Assembly (NCBI RefSeq): GCF_039522165.1
Contig: NZ_BAAADE010000010.1
Location: 10,021-74,020 of the forward strand
Direction of reading: 5' to 3'
Source of the DNA: Paenochrobactrum glaciei
GTDB taxonomy: Bacteria; Pseudomonadota; Alphaproteobacteria; Rhizobiales; Rhizobiaceae
DNA: 64,000 nt
Part shown: positions 52,433-60,220 of the stretch, one piece after another
Position numbering within the stretch: position 1 is the stretch's first letter
How the letters are laid out: every line of letters starts with the position of its first letter
Made by a program: the position numbers and the translations under genes
The notes under the pieces: generated by a model
Seen by the model: only the letters and a program-made list of their open reading frames with translations
What the model was told of the DNA's origin: nothing
The model's database searches: none

Positions 52433-52705
52433 ATGGCATCATTTATCGTCAGTTATGACTTACGAAAACATGGTAGAGATTACCAAGCTTTGTATAGCAG
52501 GCTAGAGGAGTGGAAAGCGATCCGTATCCTAGAATCTGTATGGCTTATTAAGTGGAACACAACCGCCTCTAAAATTAGAGATGATCTAAAAGAGAAGATC
52601 GATTCTAATGATGCATTATTCGTCGCAAAACTTACCGGTGAGGCTGCGTGGCAGGGCAAGCTCCTGTCTTCGAATGACGCTGTAAAAGCTCAACTGAAGA
52701 ATTAG
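52433..52705 (+). CDS. Orphan Cas2/VapD-like small protein, moron gene
   Basis: 90-aa protein of the ferredoxin-like Cas2/VapD/SinR-type fold. The first strand FIVSYDLRK carries Asp9 where Cas2 and VapD have the metal-binding Asp. The middle reads ILESVWLIKWNTTASKIRDD and the end DALFVAKLTGEAAW, the usual strand-helix order. There is no cas1, repeat array or other cas gene in the window, so it is not part of a CRISPR locus here. VapD relatives are mRNA-cleaving toxins. It is read against the late operon, with a strong GGGGGAG ribosome site. Its 3' end overlaps the convergent 86-aa gene by 74 bases. Confidence 0.75.
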   Translation: MASFIVSYDLRKHGRDYQALYSRLEEWKAIRILESVWLIKWNTTASKIRDDLKEKIDSNDALFVAKLTGEAAWQGKLLSSNDAVKAQLKN

Positions 52706-52892
52706 TATCGCAACTAGCCCCTTGCAATGATTGGCGAAGGGCGACTGTAATACCCTCTATGTGTAATTCAGGATTTGCAGATCGTATATTAATGATGTCG
52801 CTTCCGATACGGATCGCTTGACCGTCAGCTGTATCAACAATCTTTGCGAAGCGACATTCTTCGATAAATCGTTCTACTTCTTTTGAAGTCAT
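52632..52892 (-). CDS. Small phage protein with tail antisense to the Cas2-like gene
   Basis: 86-aa protein. The N-terminal 55 residues look structured (VERFIEECRFAKIVDTADGQ, DIINIRSANPEL). The last 25 or so residues are irregular and Ser/Thr/Cys-rich, and lie antisense to the Cas2-like gene, suggesting the original end was replaced when that gene was inserted. GAGG ribosome site. Function unknown. Confidence 0.55.
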   Translation of the reverse strand: MTSKEVERFIEECRFAKIVDTADGQAIRIGSDIINIRSANPELHIEGITVALRQSLQGASCDTNSSVELLQRHSKTGACPATQPHR

Positions 52893-52899
52893 ATCTGCC

Positions 52900-54189
52900 T
52901 CACTGTTTGAAATAATCGGAGAAATCTACGGTGTTCGAGGCTGGTGACGCGCCAGAGCCTGAAGGAAGGTTTTTCCTTGCCCGTTCCATGCCCTGTTTTA
53001 CAATTTTCTCATAATCTGCAAGGGCATCAAGGAAACCTTGCTCTGACATAGCAGTATTCATTCGAGTTACAGCGGCGGTTGCTGCTGCGCCTTCGTTATT
53101 TGAGAGCGCACCAAGCCCCTTCATCTGCTGAATTGCTGTCAGGAACGCCCCTGATTTTGCCTGCTCAACTTTTTGAGCAAAGTCATAACCGCCAGTGCCC
53201 CAGACATTATTCAAAACTGCTGACGCACCTGTGCCGCGCTCCCGATATGGATCATTTCGAATATTATCAATCAGATCGAGCGCATTCTGAGCAGTCGTAA
53301 AATCCCCCTCCGCAGAGGTCTCCCGCTCACCGGATGCTTTACCAAGCACTTTCTCACGTTCAGCATTTGCAAGGTTTTTCGGAACGGAACCGATAATCTG
53401 ACCAGAGCGCTTGTCTTTGATAGCGAAGCTATCGCCCAGATCAATTTGCTCAGTACCGGATGAAATATCAAACTCTCCAGTATCAACCTTCTTGAATGAC
53501 CCATCCTTACCAAGAACACCAAGCACAGGATTACCCTGAGCATCCTGCCCCCAGATCGGATTTAAACCATACTCTGTTGCAGATGCCCCACCGCCCTGCG
53601 CTTTAAGTCGTGCAGCCTCAACCTCATATCCTAGCTTCTGCAGCTCAAGAGCTGTTTTAGGATCTACTCCTTTACGGAGATTTTCCAGAACCTGAACAAC
53701 AGCCTGAGGATTACGGGAAAGGATTTGCGCTTCCCCCTCAGGTATACCCCGCTGGGTCAAATAGTTCACCGTCTGGTTTTCCTGCTTCTTCTCCTGCACC
53801 GCTCCTAAGCCGCCACCAATGGCTGAAAGTACACCATTACCCCGCCCAAGCCCTTGGAGAAATGCTGCTATCTGCTGCATGCCGCCGTCAGGCTGGCTAC
53901 TTTTCTGCGTGGTTGTGACCTGCTGTTGTGGCACCTGCAAATGACGAAGCGAAGCCAGATAGTCATGCTGTGTGATCGGTGCGCGGTTTGCGTCAGGCGC
54001 AGGTGGAAAATAATTCAAATCACCCGGCGACACTTGCATATTCTGCTGTGCAGGCTGCACGCCACCGGTGACCATGGGATCAATTAGCGGTGCCTGCTCA
54101 GGCATAGGGGACAACATATTTTGCGGCATGAGTGGCATTTGCGCTGTAAGCATATTTGGTAAGCCATTATAACGATAATCAAACATCAC
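52900..54189 (-). CDS. Putative phage ejection/internal virion protein
   Basis: 429-aa protein. The N-terminal 100 residues are Met/Pro/Gln-rich and flexible. The middle has a helical segment (EAQILSRNPQAVVQVLENLR). The C-terminal 130 residues hold the module GAFLTAIQQMKGLGALSNNE with AATAAVTRMNTAMSEQGF, seen in many phage internal and tape-like proteins. It overlaps the S74-domain gene by 4 bases. By order it is comparable to P22 gp20. Confidence 0.68.
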   Translation of the reverse strand: MMFDYRYNGLPNMLTAQMPLMPQNMLSPMPEQAPLIDPMVTGGVQPAQQNMQVSPGDLNYFPPAPDANRAPITQHDYLASLRHLQVPQQQVTTTQKSSQPDGGMQQIAAFLQGLGRGNGVLSAIGGGLGAVQEKKQENQTVNYLTQRGIPEGEAQILSRNPQAVVQVLENLRKGVDPKTALELQKLGYEVEAARLKAQGGGASATEYGLNPIWGQDAQGNPVLGVLGKDGSFKKVDTGEFDISSGTEQIDLGDSFAIKDKRSGQIIGSVPKNLANAEREKVLGKASGERETSAEGDFTTAQNALDLIDNIRNDPYRERGTGASAVLNNVWGTGGYDFAQKVEQAKSGAFLTAIQQMKGLGALSNNEGAAATAAVTRMNTAMSEQGFLDALADYEKIVKQGMERARKNLPSGSGASPASNTVDFSDYFKQ

Positions 54190-55169
54190 AATGCCTCCAT
54201 ATCAAAGCCGAGTTTTGAATAGTCCACGCGGTATAAGCCATCATGACCAAGACTGACGGCATCCGGTCTTGTATCAAGCAAATCCTGAGCCATCACGCCA
54301 CGATAGCGCTGCGGATGCCCGACATAGTTCCACTCATAAAGCTTGAAGCCGTCTCGCTCGCCAACAGAGACTATGTTCTCTTTAGTGCGGATATCAGACA
54401 AGAGATTGAAGCCCTTAGAGCTGCTTTTCTGACTGCCCGATGTTGTGCCATAGTTGCCAGCTGCACCTGCTGCAGCTGATTGAAGAAGACCAAGGCGCGT
54501 CCAGCCCTGATTATCAGTTTCAGACCATTTATCACGTTCAGCATCCATCTTGGCCTGCGCATTGTGATCCAGCACCTGCCCACCTGCAAGCTGATTACCT
54601 GCAGTATTGGAATAGCCCTGATATAGCGAGTTAAGGCCGGACAGCTTGTTCATATTAGCGCTATCAATCTGGTTATTTGCGCTCATCATGTTGGAAACAT
54701 CTTGATTGTACTGGTTCGCCATTGCATTTGTGGCAACCTGACCGAGCTGGTTAGCCATCACACCACTATGAGCGCCAGAACCATAACGACCCGCGCCCGA
54801 CATGCTGGAATTGATCGTGTTCGCGGTATTAATCAGGGTGTTTTGTAGGGCATCATTAAAAGCAGTATTGTTACCGATCATCGAGCCATTCGCCATATTG
54901 GCAAGGTTCGTTGCACTCGATGTGTCTCCAGTTGCAAGTCGATTGATCGTATCAGACTTATACATATTGGCCGCATTGCCAAGGCTGTTAACCGCACCAG
55001 TTGTTGTGTCGCTCAAATCACCTATGCGCTGCCCCTGATAAACATTACCGCCAGCCCCTGAATCATAGAGCTTTTTGGCGTCACCTGCCGATTGAGTGAA
55101 CAATGGCTTTGCCCAGCTTGGCGGCTCTGATGTCTGGCTGCTGCTGCTTTTATTTTTACCGGAGCTCAT
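54186..55169 (-). CDS. Virion protein with C-terminal S74-type chaperone domain
   Basis: 327-aa protein. It has a Ser-rich N-terminus, then a long Asn/Ala/Gly-rich helical region (about 50-200), typical of internal ejected proteins. From about residue 257 a short intramolecular-chaperone domain follows: SDIRTKENIVSVG with the Ser-Lys pair of peptidase S74, then LYEWNYVG and YRGVMAQDLL. S74 domains normally fold and self-cleave from trimeric fibres. By position this gene matches P22 gp7. It overlaps both neighbours by 4 bases. Confidence 0.72.
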   Translation of the reverse strand: MSSGKNKSSSSQTSEPPSWAKPLFTQSAGDAKKLYDSGAGGNVYQGQRIGDLSDTTTGAVNSLGNAANMYKSDTINRLATGDTSSATNLANMANGSMIGNNTAFNDALQNTLINTANTINSSMSGAGRYGSGAHSGVMANQLGQVATNAMANQYNQDVSNMMSANNQIDSANMNKLSGLNSLYQGYSNTAGNQLAGGQVLDHNAQAKMDAERDKWSETDNQGWTRLGLLQSAAAGAAGNYGTTSGSQKSSSKGFNLLSDIRTKENIVSVGERDGFKLYEWNYVGHPQRYRGVMAQDLLDTRPDAVSLGHDGLYRVDYSKLGFDMEAL

Positions 55170-55603
55170 GCTGTTAAGTCCTTTCCGAAGCGGAACACGA
55201 GTGGCTTGTATCCGTGCTTTGCCAGTTGCCGTTGCCAGCCAAACCGACCCATGGCATGAATTTCAGTAATGCCTTGCGACAGTGCGAACTTTTCAAGCTC
55301 AGTCACCAGATCGGCCAAATAAACACCGCCTTCGCCACCCAGATCACAGAGATGAAGGCGTTTTTTGTCTGTAAACTCAGAGATAAAAATTTCAGTTGTT
55401 ACAAAGGCTTTAAACTTGTCGCTCTCATCAAGGATTAACCAAAGTTGGTTTTTACCGCTGATGATATCGGCCATAATACTCTTGACCGTTAAATCGTCAG
55501 GAAACTTCTCGCATAGCTTGGTCATGGCCGCAGTTAGGTCTCGGCCATATGTTGCGATCTGCTCAATGCTCCATTCCTGAGTGTTAATTATTTTTAGCGC
55601 CAT
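55166..55603 (-). CDS. GNAT-like protein in the head-tail module
   Basis: 145-aa soluble protein with the strand-helix order of GNAT folds (WLILDESDKFKAFVTTEIFI, ADLVTELEKFALSQGITEIH, QRQLAKHGYKPLVFRFGKD). The acetyl-CoA Q/R-x2-G-x-G/A loop is not clear, so it may be a structural use of the fold. It overlaps both neighbours, which implies stoichiometric expression with virion genes. Position resembles P22 gp14. Confidence 0.6.
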   Translation of the reverse strand: MALKIINTQEWSIEQIATYGRDLTAAMTKLCEKFPDDLTVKSIMADIISGKNQLWLILDESDKFKAFVTTEIFISEFTDKKRLHLCDLGGEGGVYLADLVTELEKFALSQGITEIHAMGRFGWQRQLAKHGYKPLVFRFGKDLTA

Positions 55604-57060
55604 CCTGCATCCTCGAATGTTGCATCAAAGCCTGTCAGGTGTGACCAATCTTCCCCAGCTGGAATGCGTATTCGAAAGCGATGGAAACGCGCCCTCGATC
55701 TTTTGTGAGCTAGTCCGGTATTATAAGATGGGCTGGTTTCAGCGAGCCATTTAACTGGTTCATACTGGTTACGCCTCATGCGAACACCGACGGACAGAAA
55801 TAACTGGTCTGTGTCAACCAACGGATAAACGCGCCTTGTGCGCTGAATTCGCCCGTCTGTAGCGCATATCTCTTGCGAGACGAGTGTCGCCTCCATATTG
55901 CTGGCGGTAAACGAACCAAGGCGCATATCTTTGAATGCCCCGAGGATTGGAGCGCCACCCTGCCACGCTTTACTGTCAAGAGAGAATGGAAGCGTTTCGA
56001 TGCTCATCGATATCGCGTCTAACCCGTCCAGCGTGTAGCCTGCGGTATAAAATGGCACTATGTCTGTTGCTGAGATTTCAACCAATGACCACTGCTGTAC
56101 GCCCCAATCATAGATCAGCATTTCATTATAAACGCCCAATCCGTTGTAATCCATCGCCCAATAAACACGGGTGTAAAATGGGTCGATAACGGCAGACATG
56201 TCAGCCAGATTAGACGCGGCCATTTTAGTAAAAACGGTGCGATCAACCTTCTCATACCCAATCGGCAGCAATTCACCGCCGTTAGAGCTGATCTGGAAAA
56301 AACCGCCCTCATCTGCAAAGAACGCGTAAGCACCGCGGCAAGCAATCCCCCAAGGTGATTTTGCCCCGCGCTTATCTTGAGCTTTATGAAAAGTGAAAAT
56401 GATATCGGATCCCGGAACAAATGTGCCGGCATAGATTGATGATTGAAGGAAGATTAGCGGGTTAGTGGCTTCTGTCGAACCCTGAACACGCCCACCGTCT
56501 GGAAAGTCCTGATAATCAGAACTATTTGAACCAACAGTCCAAAACTCACAATCATTAAGCCCCGACCATTGCACACGGTTTGGATTATCTGGCAACATCA
56601 TTAGGCAAACAAAGTCGCCCCATACTTTTACCAATCCGGCGCGTGGCGGTGTGCCGCCAAGATCACGAAATGTCGCATCAACACCCAGCCGATAAACTTG
56701 AGGATCATCGTTCTGGTTGACTGCAATGACATACTCACCAAACAGCGCGAATGACCAAGGCGCATCATGAGACGCATGATAACCACCGGCGGTTTTGCTG
56801 ATTTCATTCCATTCTAGTGTTGTATTATCCAGCAGATAGAGGCCAGTTGCCGTACCACCAAAAACATACACAGACTGATCCAGAGAGCGCACAGCAAAGA
56901 CACCGAGCGGATTTTCTTGAAACTCCGCTGTTAGCGGGCTCCAATTCTTCATCGGAATATAGCCATTTGCAGATGGCAACACGTTCAAGACCTGATCGGT
57001 AAATGCTGCATTAATATCTGCAATATCTGGGCGGTACTCTGCTGCTGGGATAACCGTCAT
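55594..57060 (-). CDS. Tail hub/stabilisation protein, P22 gp10-like position
   Basis: 488-aa beta-rich protein. Strand repeats such as AVRSLDQSVYVFGGTATGLY, SFALFGEYVIAVNQ and YAFFADEGGFFQIS suggest a propeller-like hub. Length and place after the gp4-like adaptor match P22 gp10, which closes the portal channel and binds the tail. Its start shares a base with the adaptor stop. Function by position and fold impression. Confidence 0.7.
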   Translation of the reverse strand: MTVIPAAEYRPDIADINAAFTDQVLNVLPSANGYIPMKNWSPLTAEFQENPLGVFAVRSLDQSVYVFGGTATGLYLLDNTTLEWNEISKTAGGYHASHDAPWSFALFGEYVIAVNQNDDPQVYRLGVDATFRDLGGTPPRAGLVKVWGDFVCLMMLPDNPNRVQWSGLNDCEFWTVGSNSSDYQDFPDGGRVQGSTEATNPLIFLQSSIYAGTFVPGSDIIFTFHKAQDKRGAKSPWGIACRGAYAFFADEGGFFQISSNGGELLPIGYEKVDRTVFTKMAASNLADMSAVIDPFYTRVYWAMDYNGLGVYNEMLIYDWGVQQWSLVEISATDIVPFYTAGYTLDGLDAISMSIETLPFSLDSKAWQGGAPILGAFKDMRLGSFTASNMEATLVSQEICATDGRIQRTRRVYPLVDTDQLFLSVGVRMRRNQYEPVKWLAETSPSYNTGLAHKRSRARFHRFRIRIPAGEDWSHLTGFDATFEDAGWR

Positions 57061-57767
57061 TAGAATGCAGTCCCAATAATAGTTCCACGACCATTACGGC
57101 GCGATGTTTCTGCAGAAAGCGCACTATCCTCCTCATTGTAATCATTGAGCGAGGCGGCAGCCAGCGGGGCATCTTTGAGGTAATCTTTATATAGCTGGTA
57201 CTTCGCACGAGCTTTGATCAGGTCAAAAGCCTCAGTGAACCAAGCATTACTGTCCGTTGATGCTTGTATTTCATTCAGCCGGTACGCGCCAAGTTGCAAC
57301 CGGATCGTGTGGCTTGCATCATTTGGTACAGGGTAAAGCCGCAAACGCTGGCCAAAATAAGTGAACATATATGGCTCACTGCCTGATACGCCATTATCAG
57401 AAATGCGCTCAATTTCTTCTGGCATTGCGCGGCGCAGTGTATGGCGTTGACCGGAGCCATCCTCGTAATAGGCAGCCACAATGCGTACAAGCGTATGGAT
57501 ATTCGGGTTGTCAGACTTATCATACCATTCACGGCCAGCGGCAGTTTTGAACGTCACATCACGCGTTTCATTGAAATAATAAATATTTCGCTCGCAAAAC
57601 CGGATTGCTGAGAAAATACAATTCTGGATTTGCGGCTGATATTCACCTGTCGTATCGTCGATCTCGTCGGCAATAACCGTCATCATATCGTAAAATGTAC
57701 GATCTTGCGCATCGAGAAGAGCGGGGATTGTGTTATTAGGACCGGATGTCGTTACGGAAATAGACAT
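57060..57767 (-). CDS. Head-tail adaptor protein, P22 gp4-like
   Basis: 235-aa protein with a helical N-terminus (TFYDMMTVIADEIDDTTGEY, AIRFCERNIYYFNETRD), a beta middle containing RLRLYPVPNDASHTIRL, and a helical C-terminus (KARAKYQLYKDYL). This is the layout of phage adaptor proteins that extend the portal. Its ATG overlaps the preceding stop (TAATG). Longer than P22 gp4. Confidence 0.68.
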   Translation of the reverse strand: MSISVTTSGPNNTIPALLDAQDRTFYDMMTVIADEIDDTTGEYQPQIQNCIFSAIRFCERNIYYFNETRDVTFKTAAGREWYDKSDNPNIHTLVRIVAAYYEDGSGQRHTLRRAMPEEIERISDNGVSGSEPYMFTYFGQRLRLYPVPNDASHTIRLQLGAYRLNEIQASTDSNAWFTEAFDLIKARAKYQLYKDYLKDAPLAAASLNDYNEEDSALSAETSRRNGRGTIIGTAF

Positions 57768-57871
57768 TACTTACCCTTGCGTTTTTTGCTGACTGGTTTA
57801 CGCGGCTCAGCTTCTTCCGACTTTGGCTTTTCATCGCCAAAATCGACAAGTGTCCAATCTGTGTCATCCAT
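57767..57871 (-). CDS. 34-aa basic mini-protein between coat and adaptor
   Basis: 34-aa peptide, acidic in the middle and ending in lysine/arginine (KPVSKKRKGK). I chose the ATG at 57871 with an AAAGG site; a longer frame overlapping the coat end is less likely. It is coupled to the adaptor gene by TAATG. Possibly a DNA-contacting head component or a leader peptide. Confidence 0.5.
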   Translation of the reverse strand: MDDTDWTLVDFGDEKPKSEEAEPRKPVSKKRKGK

Positions 57872-57917
57872 GAGAATACCTTTCGGAAAGGGCGAGCCGA
57901 AGCCCGCCCCCGACCGA

Positions 57918-59003
57918 TTAAGCAGGAGTTGCGTAGGTGGAGACGACAATCACGCCAAAATCGGAATTGTTGTTATTGAATACGGTTTTCTTCATGCCCA
58001 AAATTGTCTGAGCAGAAACACCAAGTTCGCGCTGATAATCGAAAGTCTCTTCAATTCGCTTGAATTTCTCCGGTGTATTTTTCATGCCGAATGCTGCAAC
58101 CACAGACTGAGCACCAAGAAGAACGGCACGACGAACGGTCGGCACTTCTGCCCCGGCTTCTACGCCAGTTGTCACGTGCTCGCTCTCGCGCAAAATGACA
58201 TTGTTGTACACACCGAGTGCGCCAGAGAAGATTGGATTATCACCACCGCGCTTTTCAGCCGCTTTCTGAATATCCAGCCATTGACCAGTTGATGTATTGG
58301 TGCGCATTGATGTGACCTGTGTCGGGTGCAGGTACATGACATAGTGGCTACCGCCGTTGATACGCACCGGACGGATTTTCGGGTTCGCAAGTTTTGCTCG
58401 CTCCACGGCCTTGTCAATCAGATCAAGCGTGAAACCATCTGCACTTGTCAGCGAAGCCTCATCCGTTGCACCGCCAGCAATAAGATGGCGCGTAGGTGCA
58501 GTAACGGTATTAAAGCCAGTATGCACCCCGCCAATTGTGATTGTTCGCCCTTCGAAGCCAATGGATGGAGCCGTATAACCGCACACATGAAGGAAGAACA
58601 TCAAAGACATACGATCAGCGTACCAATCGACCAGACCGGCGTTTGCCTCTTCGCGCATATCAAAGAGAACGCGCTGTGCATCAATGGTCTGATCATTGCG
58701 AACACGAACAGCGTGCGCAAGCTCGTTGATCATGATGGCATCGTTATAGGTGCTGAGCGCTTCTTCATTCCCCTCAAGCATTGTGCCTTCAGAGACACCA
58801 TCACCAATAAGCTGTGTGCGAAGGCCGAAAGTGACCTTATCGCCTTTGCCCTTCTGGGTTTCATCCTTGAGCTGGATGATCGAATTAGTACCAGTACTCA
58901 TCAACGGAGCAATCGGGGTTGCTTTGGAAACTTCCTGAGCAAGCTTCTTAGCCCACAGCTTTACTGTTAGTGCATTATTAGAAGCAATTGTAGTTGTAGC
59001 CAT
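57918..59003 (-). CDS. Major capsid protein, DUF4043/N4-gp56-type
   Basis: 361-aa HK97-like coat protein. Recognisable segments are NAIIQ-like NSIIQLKDETQKGKGDKVTF, LIGDGVSEGTMLEGNEEALS, NELAHAVRVRNDQT and YVMYLHPTQV-like HYVMYLHPTQV. These match the DUF4043/N4-gp56 capsid family. It lies after a scaffold gene, as in P22-type heads. It is separated from scaffold by a 196-base leader, so it probably has its own regulation and high expression. Confidence 0.85.
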   Translation of the reverse strand: MATTTIASNNALTVKLWAKKLAQEVSKATPIAPLMSTGTNSIIQLKDETQKGKGDKVTFGLRTQLIGDGVSEGTMLEGNEEALSTYNDAIMINELAHAVRVRNDQTIDAQRVLFDMREEANAGLVDWYADRMSLMFFLHVCGYTAPSIGFEGRTITIGGVHTGFNTVTAPTRHLIAGGATDEASLTSADGFTLDLIDKAVERAKLANPKIRPVRINGGSHYVMYLHPTQVTSMRTNTSTGQWLDIQKAAEKRGGDNPIFSGALGVYNNVILRESEHVTTGVEAGAEVPTVRRAVLLGAQSVVAAFGMKNTPEKFKRIEETFDYQRELGVSAQTILGMKKTVFNNNNSDFGVIVVSTYATPA

Positions 59004-59199
59004 TTTGGCTCTCCAGTGTAACGTTGAAAAATCAAAGGGATTTGTCGCGGTGACGCTGCGAGCGAAGCGAAGCCGACTTTAAACCCTCGGCGCGGGCTAA
59101 TTGGCTGACGTGCAATCAAACGAAGGTCTGTTTTAAGTCCTGACCTAGACCGCTAAGGGTGACGCTATGCGCGACACCCATATTGGGTAATCATATCAC
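59004..59199 (-). promoter_or_regulatory. Coat-gene leader with hairpin
   Basis: 196 bases without a gene between scaffold and coat, in an operon that otherwise has almost no gaps. It contains a hairpin GGGTG-x-CGC/GCG-x-CACCC with a 5-base loop at 59157-59179 and GC-rich repeats (GCGAGCGAAGCGAAG near 59090). It may hold a promoter, processing site or control hairpin that boosts coat synthesis. Confidence 0.45.
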
Positions 59200-60144
59200 T
59201 CACATGCCTTGGAGCATCTTTTCAAAACGCTTGGCGTTTGCAGGGCTCTGCACCCATGCATCGAATTCTGCAGCGGGCATATCGAGAATTGCTTGAGCTG
59301 AAAGAGGGTCAGCCATCGCATTGCCGTTTGTACCGGCAATTGTTTTTGATCCAGCCTGAGCCTGTATGATCTTATCGATTTTGTCGCCATCGGGTGCAGC
59401 CTCGGCAACCGTATAACCATAACCCTTAGCAATTTGGTAAACAGCCGCTGCAGGGTCTTGCCCTGCATTTTTAGCCTGCACAATTATCTGACGAAGCTCG
59501 GCGTTAATCTGAGCTACACGCGCTTGCGGGTCCGAAAAACTTGGGTCGACCGATGAGAATGCCTGCAATTGATTATCACGAAGCTGAGCAAGGAATCCGG
59601 TCGCCGCGTCGAAATCTGGGATAGCAGCTTTTGCCTGGTTAACACTGCTTTCCCATGTTGACCAGATGGCCTGCTCTTGCTGCTGATGTTGCGCAGCGTC
59701 CTGTCGCTGACGCTCTTCGGCGGCCATTTTTTCATTGAGCTGCTTGGTCTGGTCAGCTTGCCATTGCATATAAGCAATAATGTCTACCGCCGGATCAGGT
59801 GGCGCCTCTTCTTTTGGCTGCTCCTGCTGCGGCTTTCCGGTCGCAAGGAGAGTATTCCACCGGTCATTCAGAATAGCTTGGTTCCGCTGGATTTCCTCTA
59901 GTGCAGCCTTAGTTTTCTTATGCTCCTCACGCTCAGCATGTAAGGCACCATGAGGCACAAAGCGCCCCTTATCATCGCGCTCCTGCTGGTCTGACTGCTC
60001 TTGTGCTGGTTGAGATAAATCAGCGTCAGAGGGTTGTTCTGTAACGTCTGTACCAATTCCAGCTTCCAGCGTGCTCTCGTCGCCACCTGATGCGAAATAA
60101 GCTTCTTCGGCAGCTGTAAAGCCGCTTGTATTCTCGTCTGTCAT
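59200..60144 (-). CDS. Scaffold protein
   Basis: 314-aa hydrophilic protein, acidic and Gln-rich. A coiled-coil-like centre (HAEREEHKKTKAALEEIQRN; QQQEQ stretches) precedes a helical C-terminus (AAEFDAWVQSPANAKRFEKM). It resembles scaffolds placed between portal and coat in P22-type phages. It would shape the procapsid and leave before maturation. No protease motif was seen, so a protease fusion is unlikely. Confidence 0.72.
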   Translation of the reverse strand: MTDENTSGFTAAEEAYFASGGDESTLEAGIGTDVTEQPSDADLSQPAQEQSDQQERDDKGRFVPHGALHAEREEHKKTKAALEEIQRNQAILNDRWNTLLATGKPQQEQPKEEAPPDPAVDIIAYMQWQADQTKQLNEKMAAEERQRQDAAQHQQQEQAIWSTWESSVNQAKAAIPDFDAATGFLAQLRDNQLQAFSSVDPSFSDPQARVAQINAELRQIIVQAKNAGQDPAAAVYQIAKGYGYTVAEAAPDGDKIDKIIQAQAGSKTIAGTNGNAMADPLSAQAILDMPAAEFDAWVQSPANAKRFEKMLQGM

Positions 60145-60220
60145 TTTCCACCTATTTGCCCTTATCGTGGGCGCACGAAGCTAGTTGCGGACTAGCAGCC
60201 GAAACCGCTTGATAGCGGGA

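Noticed and set aside
52433..52705. CRISPR-Cas locus suggested by the Cas2-like gene
   Set aside because: No repeat-spacer array, cas1 or effector gene is visible in the window, so only an orphan fold relative is claimed.
58326..58970. 214-aa plus-strand frame opposite the coat gene
   Set aside because: Wholly antisense to the capsid gene and without ribosome site or family likeness; unlike the moron genes it has no space of its own.
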